Origin: Bdellovibrionales bacterium
GTDB taxonomy: Bacteria; Bdellovibrionota; Bdellovibrionia; Bdellovibrionales; UBA1609
DNA length: 13,246 nt
Reading direction: 5' to 3'
Assembly (NCBI GenBank): GCA_020435025.1
Contig: JAGRAG010000132.1
Coordinates: 1 to 13,246 of the forward strand
The stretch's first letter is position 1. The number at the start of each line of letters is the position of its first letter. The notes under the pieces are model-generated. The model was given only the letters and a program-made list of their open reading frames with translations. It had not been told where the DNA came from and did not search any database. Shown here in pieces: positions 1-6,233 of the stretch. Both the position numbers and the translations under genes were made by a program.

Positions 1-23
1 TCTACCGACTGAGCTACCGAGCC
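1..23 (-). tRNA. Partial tRNA, 5' end only (probably tRNA-Phe)
   Basis: On the minus strand, bases 23 to 1 read as a tRNA 5' part: a 7-nt acceptor strand GGCTCGG, then TA, then the D-arm GCTCAGTCGGTAGA. The rest, including the anticodon, lies outside the window. From memory, the acceptor and D-arm match common bacterial tRNA-Phe sequences such as that of Bacillus, but the identity cannot be proven without the anticodon loop. The gene is transcribed divergently from dusB. Confidence 0.8.
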
Positions 24-43
24 AGCTTATTTAGTGCGGTATA

Positions 44-72
44 TAGGTACTGTGTGGAGATAATGAAGTCAA
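44..72 (-). promoter_or_regulatory. Possible promoter of the tRNA
   Basis: On the minus strand TTGACT (72-67) matches the -35 consensus at 5 of 6 positions. It is followed after 17 nt by a poor -10, TACCTA (49-44). A better AT-rich TATATA at 45-40 lies 21 nt away. The discriminator before the tRNA is GC-rich (ACCGC), as in many stable-RNA promoters. The -35 is good and the -10 assignment is uncertain. Confidence 0.3.
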
Positions 73-129
73 ACCTTCACTAACTGAACTTTCAAATATG
101 TGAAAACTTCGGCAAAAAAGCGAGAATTT

Positions 130-135
130 TATAAT
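130..135 (+). promoter_or_regulatory. Possible -10 element for dusB
   Basis: A perfect TATAAT lies 58 nt upstream of the dusB start. There is no good -35 at 16-18 nt upstream (the region reads CTTCGG), so this is only a candidate. A small dyad, TTTCA (90-94) and TGAAA (101-105) with a 6-nt spacer, lies just upstream and could be an operator or chance. Confidence 0.3.
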
Positions 136-192
136 TTAATTCCCAGAAGGATTCCCTTTTGTACTGGGTTTTGATATGACGCAAAACAATAT

Positions 193-1221
193 ATGAAAGA
201 ACAAGAGCTGATTGATCACATTCAAAAAAACCCGTTTGTTTTAGCCCCAATGGCCGGGATAACAGACGCCTCTTTTCGATCGTTTATGCGAGAAATGGGA
301 TGTGGCGTCGTTGTTACTGAATTGGTGTCGGCCACGGGTCTTAAATATAGTAGTGAAAAGACAAGAAAACTGATGAGATTTTCTTCTGATCAGCATCCGG
401 TTGGGATTCAACTTTTTGGGGATAACATCGAACATTTGGTCGAAGCTGCCCAGATTGTAGAAGACATGGGGGCTGATTTCGTAGATATGAATTTTGGCTG
501 CCCTGTCCCCAAGGTTGTTAAAAAAGGAGCTGGTTCCGCGGCCTTAAAGGATTTAGTGGGAACAGCGAGTTTATTACGAGCTATCAAAAATAAGATACAA
601 ATTCCACTGACAATAAAAATTCGGACGGGTTGGGACGCTCAATCGATCAATGCGATAGATGTCGTGAAGATGGCTGCAGAAGAGGGAGTTACTTGGGTGG
701 CCATTCATGGAAGGACAAGAAGCCAAGGATATTCTGGAAAAGCGGACTGGGATTTCATTAAGGAAGTGAAGTCTCAATCTCAAATACCAATTATTGGTAA
801 TGGCGATTTAACAAGCGCACCACTAGCTGTAGAGAGGTTAGTGGAATCTCAGTGTGATGCTGTTATGATTGGCCGAGGCTGTCTCAAAAATCCCTGGATT
901 TTTCAGCAGTGTATGCAACGGAAACGCGCATCGGATGCAAATATGCCGGAGATGGAGAGAGATTTTCTGCAGGTCTTTCAGGTTTTAAGAGAGCACTTAG
1001 AAAGAAATTTAGAACCGAAGAAGGTTCTTTTACAGTCCAAAAAGCTTTCAGCTTGGTTTTCAGCCGGATACAAGGGCTCGGCACATTTTCGAAAAACGGT
1101 GTTCCAGCTGTCTCAAGCCGAAGAGCTTTTTGGGCACATTGATTCTTATTTTTCCCAACTCAATCATTTGCCGCAGCCGGACACTTCTGGAGAGGCGTTT
1201 TTAATGGGTGGTCATGGGTAG
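193..1221 (+). CDS. dusB: tRNA-dihydrouridine synthase, DusB/NifR3 type
   Basis: This cytosolic FMN- and NADPH-dependent enzyme reduces uridines to dihydrouridine in the tRNA D-loop. The 342-residue protein has the family's motifs in order: the flavin-binding start LAPMAGITDASFR (18-30), TELVSA (43-48), QLFG (73-76), MNFGCPVPKVVKKGAG (99-114) with the catalytic Cys103, IKIRTGW (141-147), HGRTRSQGYSG (172-182), GNGD (202-205) and MIGRG (225-229). The C-terminal part is the helical tRNA-binding domain. Length is normal for DusB. The ATG at 193 has no clear Shine-Dalgarno sequence, but the protein begins in register with homologues. A 6-codon frame (176-196) ends in an ATGA overlap with this start and may be chance. 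The gene stands alone, divergent from the tRNA and followed by a possible terminator. The family is certain; the DusB subtype is likely. Confidence 0.93.
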   Translation: MKEQELIDHIQKNPFVLAPMAGITDASFRSFMREMGCGVVVTELVSATGLKYSSEKTRKLMRFSSDQHPVGIQLFGDNIEHLVEAAQIVEDMGADFVDMNFGCPVPKVVKKGAGSAALKDLVGTASLLRAIKNKIQIPLTIKIRTGWDAQSINAIDVVKMAAEEGVTWVAIHGRTRSQGYSGKADWDFIKEVKSQSQIPIIGNGDLTSAPLAVERLVESQCDAVMIGRGCLKNPWIFQQCMQRKRASDANMPEMERDFLQVFQVLREHLERNLEPKKVLLQSKKLSAWFSAGYKGSAHFRKTVFQLSQAEELFGHIDSYFSQLNHLPQPDTSGEAFLMGGHG

Positions 1222-1283
1222 TGACTCTTTTTACGATATCGCCGCTGTTTGTTGTGTAAAGCTTCCTAAAATATTGATCGTCT

Positions 1284-1317
1284 GAGCCCTTTCCTTCTGT
1301 TTTAAAAGGGCCTCTTT
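1284..1317 (+). terminator. Candidate terminator after dusB
   Basis: GCCCTTT (1286-1292) pairs perfectly with AAAGGGC (1305-1311) around a 12-nt loop. With a one-base bulge the stem can extend through GAG/CTC. The sequence after the stem, CTCTTTGAATTT, has only a weak T tract. It is placed sensibly between dusB and the ABC transporter genes, but efficiency is doubtful. Confidence 0.4.
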
Positions 1318-1395
1318 GAATTTAATATTTTATAAACAGCTTCTTGGCTTTGCTAATGGTTGCCAAATGGAAAAGGGGTTTTCATACTATAAGGT

Positions 1396-2307
1396 ATGGA
1401 TCTCCTAGTAGAAGCTCGTAGCTTAGTAAAAAAGTATCAGACGGTGACCGCAATAAATGGTATTCATTTGGAAGTTCATAGTGACAGAAGCTTAGGCCTC
1501 TTAGGCCCAAAGGATTCGGGAAAGTCTAGTCTTCTCAAATTAATTTATTGTGGGAGTGAAGTCTCTGCTGGAGAACTATTTGTCTTTGGCTTGAATGTTA
1601 AGGGGAATTTCAAAAAAATCAGATCTCAGTTAGGTGTTGTCCCAAGTGGAATGGATTTTGAAGAGGAAATGTGCGTCTTTGACAATCTATTACTTTATGC
1701 ACGTTATTTTGGACTTTCCACGGGACAGGCCAAGGTGCGGATTAAGGCCACTCTACGATTTTTAAATTTAGTGGAGCATGAATCGGCGTTCATCGACGCT
1801 TTAGACAAAACAACACAACGACTCTTACTTATAGCTAGGTCTCTTATAAATCGACCGAAGTTACTTATATTAGATGAACCAACAAAGGGGCTGTCATCTG
1901 AACAGAGTTTCGTTGTCTGGAAGGTTTTGAAAAAACTTAAAAGTGAAGGAATCACTTTATTGGTCGCTAGCCCCAAAGTTCTTGAGGTTGAGACTCTTAC
2001 AGATGAGATCGTTCTTATGGATAAAGGCAAGATTTTGCTTTCGGGTGATCCTCAAAAAATTGTCAGTGATCGAATAGGTCATGAAGTTGTTGATTTCTAT
2101 GTTCATACTGAAGACTTGGAATACTATCTTAAAAAAATTCGTGAGCGATTTGCTTACCAGGTGATTAACGGCCGAATTCGATTGTTTGTAGATGATGGAC
2201 AAGATAGTCGCTCTGCACTCGATTTAATTTCCAGTGACAATATTATAGTGCGTAAAGCTTCTTTAGAGGATGTTTTTCTTAGACTGTCTGGCTATGAGTT
2301 AAAGTGA
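1396..2307 (+). CDS. ABC-2 exporter ATPase, NodI/DrrA-like, with degenerate motifs
   Basis: This 303-residue ATP-binding subunit of an ABC-2 exporter resembles NodI/DrrA/CcmA proteins throughout, including the C-terminal SLEDVFLRLSG (289-299) typical of that branch. Walker A is present as GPKDSGKS (37-44, Lys43), and Walker B is good: LLILDEP (156-162), Asp160 and Glu161. Other catalytic motifs have decayed. The Q-loop Gln after VVP is Ser84. The signature LSGG is LDKT (136-139). The D-loop region reads GLSSEQ instead of GLDP-Q. The switch-loop His is Pro193 (ASPK). The frame is intact, so this is not a pseudogene by disruption. ATP binding is plausible; normal hydrolysis is doubtful. The ATG start has only AAGG directly against it as a ribosome site. 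The permease gene follows after 6 nt. The substrate is unknown; NodIJ-like systems export lipids or polysaccharides. Confidence 0.85.
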   Translation: MDLLVEARSLVKKYQTVTAINGIHLEVHSDRSLGLLGPKDSGKSSLLKLIYCGSEVSAGELFVFGLNVKGNFKKIRSQLGVVPSGMDFEEEMCVFDNLLLYARYFGLSTGQAKVRIKATLRFLNLVEHESAFIDALDKTTQRLLLIARSLINRPKLLILDEPTKGLSSEQSFVVWKVLKKLKSEGITLLVASPKVLEVETLTDEIVLMDKGKILLSGDPQKIVSDRIGHEVVDFYVHTEDLEYYLKKIRERFAYQVINGRIRLFVDDGQDSRSALDLISSDNIIVRKASLEDVFLRLSGYELK

Positions 2308-2313
2308 GGTTTT

Positions 2314-3117
2314 GTGATAACTGTCGGTAATGCTATAAAAGACATTTTTCAATTTCCTGTCGTTGGTACCGGCTTTTATTATGTTTGGTCTCGAAACGTC
2401 TTAAACTTTAAACGAAATTTTGTTTCTTCGTTGTTGTGGTTGCTTTTGGAACCCCTGTTTTATCTTTTAGCGATTGGCTATGGAGTTGGATACTATATTG
2501 GCTCTGTCAATGGAGTGTCGTTTTTAAATTTTTACTTTCCTGCTCTTGTTTCAACGACAGCTATGCTTATTTCTTTTTATGAAGGAACCTATGGATGTTT
2601 TCGAAAGTTGCGATATCAAAGAACTTACGAAGTTTGTTTACGAACTCCAATTTCAGTGACGGAACTGGCTGTCGGTGAAATTTCTTGGGGAGCAACGAAA
2701 GGCTTTTTGAGTGCATTGTTTATTTCTTTGATTGCCCTTAATTTAGATTTGTTGACTCTAGAACAACTGTTTCCCTTCTTGCTGGTCCAGGCCATGTTGG
2801 GCTGGCTTTTTAGTGCTTTAGGAATGTTACTTACAACAATGGCAAAAAGTTTTGAGTTCTTTTCAGTCCTACAAATTGCATTGATCTTACCTATGGCACT
2901 ATTTTCGACGACTTATTTTCCAATAGAACGTATTCCTGAATTTCTGTGGCCACTGATTTATGTATCTCCCTTGACACATGGAGTTTCTGCAAGCCGTGCA
3001 ATTTCGCTAGATCAAACAAGTTCTTTTTTCTTTTTGAATCTGGCAGTACTTTTTTCTTTTTCCGTTATTTTTACCAATTGGTCTAGCTCACGCCTAAAAA
3101 GAATATTGATTGATTAG
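2314..3117 (+). CDS. ABC-2 type permease, NodJ-like
   Basis: This is the inner-membrane subunit partnering the ATPase encoded 6 nt upstream. The 267-residue protein has about six hydrophobic segments in the ABC-2 pattern: roughly residues 38-60, 68-92, 125-147, 153-175, 183-205 and 236-256. A conserved-looking re-entrant region (FSTTYFPIERIPEFLWPLIYVSPLTH, split here as FSTTYFP at 198-204 and PLTHG at 219-223) is typical of NodJ/DrrB permeases. The start is GTG at 2314, preceded by GAGG with a 4-nt gap; the nearby ATG at 2330 is out of frame. Termination is at TAG 3115-3117, inside the convergent glycosyltransferase gene. The permease looks complete, in contrast to its degenerate ATPase. Confidence 0.85.
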   Translation: MITVGNAIKDIFQFPVVGTGFYYVWSRNVLNFKRNFVSSLLWLLLEPLFYLLAIGYGVGYYIGSVNGVSFLNFYFPALVSTTAMLISFYEGTYGCFRKLRYQRTYEVCLRTPISVTELAVGEISWGATKGFLSALFISLIALNLDLLTLEQLFPFLLVQAMLGWLFSALGMLLTTMAKSFEFFSVLQIALILPMALFSTTYFPIERIPEFLWPLIYVSPLTHGVSASRAISLDQTSSFFFLNLAVLFSFSVIFTNWSSSRLKRILID

Positions 3118-4011
3118 AGAAGGGGAAGTGGATTCGCTCTCATTTGAGGACTCTTCCTCGACTTCCTCGTCATCCGCAGAAAATGACTCGCTTGGATCAT
3201 CTGTCGATTCCAATGAATCTATAGCGTCACTATCCCATTCTAGGTTCTCTTGCGCGAGCGATTGACTTGGTGGACTGGCGTTGATCCATGGAAATTGATC
3301 AAATTGAGATTTGGCCCAAAGATATTCGGTCTGAGAGATGCGTTTGTAAGTAATAAGTCTTTTAAGTAAAACCGTCATAATACTTTTAGATCGTCTGTCT
3401 AGAGTTCTCGCGACAAAAGTATCACTGTATTTTCTTGGATTCGGTAACAACTGGGCAAGATAAATAGACTCTAGTACATTTAGTTGATCTGGTTTTTTAT
3501 TAAAATAGTACCAAGCGGCCTTTTTTATTCCATAAACTCCGGGTCCAAATTCGATCACATTGAGGTACTTTTCAAAAATAAAGTCTTTTGAATAGAGTCC
3601 CTCAATTTGATAGGCCAGATAGGCTTCTTTTAGTTTTCTGGTGATAGATTTTTCCGGAGATAAAAAAACATTTTTAACGAGCTGTTGAGTGATCGTCGAT
3701 CCTCCTCGAGCAAGATGTCCTTTTTTGACATTCTTTTTTAAGCTTTGATAAGACTCGTAAAGATCAAAGCCTTCGTGGAAATAAAAACCGACGTCCTCTG
3801 AAACCAGTATGGCGTTTTTTAACGATGAGCTAATCTTATCTAAGGCCACGTAGTCATTAGATTGGGAACAGAGCTTTACTTTGTGCATCGACGTTTCTAA
3901 ACATTGGGAAAGAGATTTGGGATCAGGTGTGTTTGAGAAAATAAACAGAAAGACTGCAGAAGTAATGAAAAGGATAAATAGGATGAATTCAATAAATCGC
4001 TTAAAGAGCAT
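3094..4011 (-). CDS. mtgA: Monofunctional peptidoglycan glycosyltransferase (GT51)
   Basis: The enzyme polymerises lipid II into glycan strands on the periplasmic face of the inner membrane. The 305-residue protein has an N-terminal membrane anchor (about 5-26), then the GT51 motifs: SEDVGFYFHEGFD (71-83), RGGSTITQQLVKN (102-114), RKLKEA (125-130), the EKYLN and GPGVYGI region (147-162), and ESIYLAQLLPNP (181-192). The two expected catalytic glutamates are Glu72 and Glu129. They are 57 residues apart, as in the characterised Aquifex enzyme (Glu83 and Glu140). There is no transpeptidase domain. Instead a Ser/Glu/Asp-rich tail follows (about 248-305), making it longer than typical MtgA (about 240). 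It lies 4 nt downstream of the SDR gene, so the two are probably co-transcribed and translationally coupled. Its last 24 bp overlap the convergent permease gene. Confidence 0.9.
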   Translation of the reverse strand: MLFKRFIEFILFILFITSAVFLFIFSNTPDPKSLSQCLETSMHKVKLCSQSNDYVALDKISSSLKNAILVSEDVGFYFHEGFDLYESYQSLKKNVKKGHLARGGSTITQQLVKNVFLSPEKSITRKLKEAYLAYQIEGLYSKDFIFEKYLNVIEFGPGVYGIKKAAWYYFNKKPDQLNVLESIYLAQLLPNPRKYSDTFVARTLDRRSKSIMTVLLKRLITYKRISQTEYLWAKSQFDQFPWINASPPSQSLAQENLEWDSDAIDSLESTDDPSESFSADDEEVEEESSNESESTSPSLINQYSF

Positions 4012-4015
4012 ACGC

Positions 4016-5002
4016 CTAACTTTGAATCATATTCTGTTCTCGCATCCACTGAACACTTTCTTTAATAGCCAATTTTGCAGGACGCGGGGAAAACCCTAGC
4101 TGTTGTTTCGCTTTAGTAGAATCAAACCAGTGATACATAGTTGCCGTAACGGCATTTTCATAAGAGATAGGACTTTGAATACCAAATGGACGTAATGAGT
4201 CTCCAACTTTTCCTATAACCAGCAGCAGGCACCGAGGGAGATATATGCTGGGGGGTGAAGTATGGGCTTCTTTGGCAATTAAATGAAAGAGTTGTCGAAT
4301 GGTCAGATTTTCACCAGCCAAAATATATCTTTCTCCGGGAATCCCTTTATTCCAGGCAAGCATGACTCCTTCAATAAGGTCCTCAATAGCAAGTACATTG
4401 ACCCCTCCCGGAGGGTAAAAGGGAAACTTACCTTGCGCTACCTTAACTTGTGTCTTCCGACTTCCTTTAAGGGCGTCACGTGCTCCGTAGGTAGTAGAGG
4501 GATTCACAATGATTGGCTCTACTTTTTTATCTCTAAAGGCTTGCAAGACCAGTTCTTCTGCTTTTCGTTTCGTTTCAAAATAGCCAAGGTCTAAATCGTG
4601 AATGTCATACGATGACTCTTCGTTTAAAACATTTTTCGTATGGTTGGCTCCGATAGCAACCACGGAACTCATATAGAGCATTTTTTTAACGTTGGCAATT
4701 TCGCAGGCTTTCAGAACTTGGCGGGTTCCGTATGTATTCACTCTTTCCATAAGAGGACGCATTTCTGAAGAATAACCAATGACCCCAGCTAAATGAAAAA
4801 TGGCGTCCTTTCCCTCTAAGGCAGCAGTCAACTGGTCAACGTCGCAGATATCACCTTGATAAGCCGGTATGGAAAGGTCTTTGAGGTCTCCCAACTCATA
4901 TTTGTTACGGACAAATATAGAAACCTGATGCTTTTCTTTTATCAGTCTCTGGCAGAGCCAGCCGCCAATAAAACCTGTTGCGCCTGTTACTAGTATCTTC
5001 AC
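4016..5002 (-). CDS. Extended SDR: NAD(P)-dependent epimerase/reductase-like
   Basis: This extended short-chain dehydrogenase/reductase belongs to the sugar-nucleotide epimerase and dihydroflavonol-reductase-like group. Residues, counted from the GTG start: the nucleotide-binding motif TGATGFIG (6-13), GDICD (50-54) for adenine contact, HLAG (70-73), the catalytic Ser in MSSV (111-114), and the active-site pair Tyr141 and Lys145 (YFETK). NPSTTYG (168-174) and a C-terminal substrate domain follow. I prefer GTG at 5002 because GGGAG lies 6 nt upstream and the protein then starts MKILVTG, as is usual. An in-frame ATG at 5023 adds seven unlikely residues. Its partner in the operon is the glycosyltransferase gene 4 nt downstream, which suggests a role in envelope glycans. 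The substrate cannot be read from sequence. Confidence 0.85.
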   Translation of the reverse strand: MKILVTGATGFIGGWLCQRLIKEKHQVSIFVRNKYELGDLKDLSIPAYQGDICDVDQLTAALEGKDAIFHLAGVIGYSSEMRPLMERVNTYGTRQVLKACEIANVKKMLYMSSVVAIGANHTKNVLNEESSYDIHDLDLGYFETKRKAEELVLQAFRDKKVEPIIVNPSTTYGARDALKGSRKTQVKVAQGKFPFYPPGGVNVLAIEDLIEGVMLAWNKGIPGERYILAGENLTIRQLFHLIAKEAHTSPPSIYLPRCLLLVIGKVGDSLRPFGIQSPISYENAVTATMYHWFDSTKAKQQLGFSPRPAKLAIKESVQWMREQNMIQS

Positions 5003-5121
5003 AGTTGTCTCCCAAATGTACATTCATCTCTACACGTTCTATTTAAATCTGTCGAGTGAAGACGAAAATTTAATACTTTCATTCCCTAATGAGGCTGTCA
5101 CCAAACAGTCAGATTTAGAAA

Positions 5122-5184
5122 TGAAATATTTCAGATCGAAAGTGGCGTATATGAAATACTTTGAGTGAGGGCTGAAATATTTTA
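5122..5184. repeat. Three TGAAATA-type operator-like repeats
   Basis: TGAAATA occurs at 5122, 5152 and 5173. The first copy is a perfect 12-bp palindrome, TGAAATATTTCA. The others, TGAAATACTTTG and TGAAATATTTTA, are degraded forms. Offsets are 30 and 21 bp, close to three and two helical turns, so all would face nearly the same side of the DNA. The second and third copies overlap the candidate -35 and the spacer/-10 of the promoter below. A transcription factor site cluster is a reasonable inference. Confidence 0.45.
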
Positions 5185-5188
5185 TAGA
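5161..5188 (+). promoter_or_regulatory. Candidate sigma-70 promoter before the structured segment
   Basis: TTGAGT (5161-5166) and TATAGA (5183-5188) are separated by 16 bp, each matching consensus at 4 of 6 positions. The predicted start is near 5195, exactly where the first pairing strand of the structured segment begins. The overlap with the TGAAATA repeats would make it a regulated promoter. Confidence 0.35.
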
Positions 5189-5194
5189 TGGCTG

Positions 5195-5294
5195 TTAGAC
5201 GAGACTCTCTAATTAGGTAAACGGGACCAGGTGGCCTAAAACAGAAGGGAGAGTTCTGTGTCTTCAGGCTAAAGCCGTGGGGACGATAGTCTGA
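5195..5294 (+). ncRNA. Candidate structured RNA or leader, class unknown
   Basis: Several helices can form in nested order. P1 is TTAGAC (5195-5200) with GTCTGA (5289-5294). P2 is TGGCCT (5232-5237) with AGGCTA (5266-5271). P3 is ACAGAA (5241-5246) with TTCTGT (5254-5259), perfect. The P3 loop GGGAGAG (5247-5253) is complementary to CTCTCT (5205-5210), giving either a pseudoknot or an alternative helix. I compared it from memory with c-di-GMP-I, c-di-GMP-II, SAM, TPP, FMN, cobalamin, glycine and lysine riboswitches and found no match. It could be a small RNA or the 5' leader of motAB. Pairings are seen in the sequence; function is inferred. Confidence 0.35.
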
Positions 5295-5332
5295 TTCTTG
5301 TTAAAATTTGTCTGGCCTTAGCTCGGGTAAAA

Positions 5333-5367
5333 CTCATAGAATTTTAAACCTTTATCAAAATTATGAG
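5333..5367. other. Hairpin in the motA upstream region
   Basis: CTCAT (5333-5337) and AATTTT (5340-5345) pair with AAAATT (5357-5362) and ATGAG (5363-5367). This makes 11 base pairs with a 2-nt bulge and an 11-nt loop. No T tract follows on the plus strand, so it is not a standard terminator for a transcript starting at 5195. It may shape the motAB leader. Confidence 0.4.
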
Positions 5368-5418
5368 ATCATCAATTAGGAACCTTAACAATGGTTAGTA
5401 GCAATCGGATTTTAAATT

Positions 5419-5446
5419 ATGACACAGCTGTCTGTTTTAGAATAAA
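5419..5446 (+). promoter_or_regulatory. Possible motA-proximal promoter
   Basis: ATGACA (5419-5424, 5 of 6 matches) is followed after 16 bp by AATAAA (5441-5446, 4 of 6). The resulting leader would be about 20 nt and would include the strong ribosome site of motA. The match is only moderate. No sigma-28 type flagellar promoter with correct spacing was seen. Confidence 0.25.
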
Positions 5447-5472
5447 AAGTTGAGTGTGAGAAAGGTGGCTCC

Positions 5473-6228
5473 ATGGATATAAGCGTATTAGTTGGTCTTG
5501 GCCTCGGGTTCGGAGGCATTATCTTGGGGAATCTGCTTGAGGGAGGACACTTTAGTGCTCTTGTTCAAGTCACTGCAGGTATCATTGTTTTTGGAGGAAC
5601 ATTTGGCGCAACCATTCTAGCAAACTCCATTGAAGACTTTAAACTTGGACTTCGGCTTTTGAAGGAGTCGATTAGAAAAGAGGACCCCAGTTCCTATGAG
5701 AAAATTGTTAGAGCCATCGTTAGTAGCGCTCAAGTGGCACGAAGTGATTCGATTCTAGCTTTGGATGAAAAAGTAAAAAGTTATCCTCATCCGTTTATGA
5801 AAAAAGTATTTAGGTTTGTTGTCGACGGAGTGGACAAAGAGACTTTGGTGGATGTTTTTGAAACTGAGATCGATAACACCGAAACTCAAATGTTACGAGG
5901 AGCTCGTGTCTGGGAAGATGCAGGGGGCTACGCTCCGACCATTGGAATTATAGGAGCCGTTTTGGGTTTGATTCACGTTATGGCAAACCTCACCGATACA
6001 TCAAAATTAGGACAAGGTATAGCGGTGGCCTTTGTGGCAACGATTTATGGTGTGGGATCGGCCAACTTGATCTTTCTGCCGATTGCTCAAAAAATTAAAG
6101 GCCGGGTGAAACAACATCGTCGCGTCAAAGAGATGATTTTAGATGGTGCAGAATCCATAATAGGTGGGTTTAGCCCCTTCATCGTTGAAGAGAAAATGAG
6201 AACCTATAAAACATCAAGTGAAATATAA
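5473..6228 (+). CDS. motA: Flagellar stator protein MotA
   Basis: MotA forms, with MotB, the ion-conducting stator that drives flagellar rotation. The 251-residue protein has the MotA/PomA layout: TM1 (about 3-22), TM2 (about 30-51), a charged cytoplasmic domain (about 55-148) that contacts the rotor, TM3 (about 152-172) with the conserved Pro155 in YAPTIGIIG, and TM4 (about 182-206) with Pro203. At the position of the sodium-motor Thr158 of PomA this protein has Ala162, which mildly favours proton coupling; that is inference. AAAGGTGG (5461-5468) is a strong ribosome site 4 nt before the ATG. motB follows after 5 nt. Confidence 0.95.
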   Translation: MDISVLVGLGLGFGGIILGNLLEGGHFSALVQVTAGIIVFGGTFGATILANSIEDFKLGLRLLKESIRKEDPSSYEKIVRAIVSSAQVARSDSILALDEKVKSYPHPFMKKVFRFVVDGVDKETLVDVFETEIDNTETQMLRGARVWEDAGGYAPTIGIIGAVLGLIHVMANLTDTSKLGQGIAVAFVATIYGVGSANLIFLPIAQKIKGRVKQHRRVKEMILDGAESIIGGFSPFIVEEKMRTYKTSSEI

Positions 6229-6233
6229 TAGTC

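Larger units (their letters stand above)
5003..5472. other. Divergent intergenic region with regulatory and RNA signals
   Basis: This 470-bp region separates the minus-strand SDR gene from motA. No convincing protein gene was found. A hairpin pairs GGCTGT (5093-5098) with ACAGTC (5105-5110), with one G-T pair. The three repeats, the candidate promoter, the structured segment and a longer hairpin are listed separately. A 20-codon frame at 5391-5453 with AGGAA upstream is unsupported. Confidence 0.8.

Noticed and set aside
176..196. 6-codon frame ending in an ATGA overlap with the dusB start
   Set aside because: There is no ribosome site at a useful distance; GAAGGA is about 25 nt away.
5003..5023. 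ATG start at 5023 for the SDR gene
   Set aside because: It adds MYIWETT before the usual MKILVTGATG start. GGGAG is correctly spaced for GTG at 5002, so the ATG is the less likely start, though not excluded.
5269..5289. Sigma-28 flagellar promoter (TAAA and GACGATAG) before motA
   Set aside because: The two half-elements are only 8 nt apart instead of about 15, and the segment is better explained by RNA pairing.
5195..5294. c-di-GMP (GEMM) riboswitch upstream of motAB
   Set aside because: Such a switch would fit the gene, but the GEMM core sequences (the CACGCA-GGGCAAACC side and the GACGCAAAGCC side) are not present in this segment.
5391..5453. 20-codon ORF upstream of motA with AGGAA at 8 nt
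   Set aside because: It overlaps the candidate motA promoter, has no recognisable features and would be expected by chance in AT-rich DNA.
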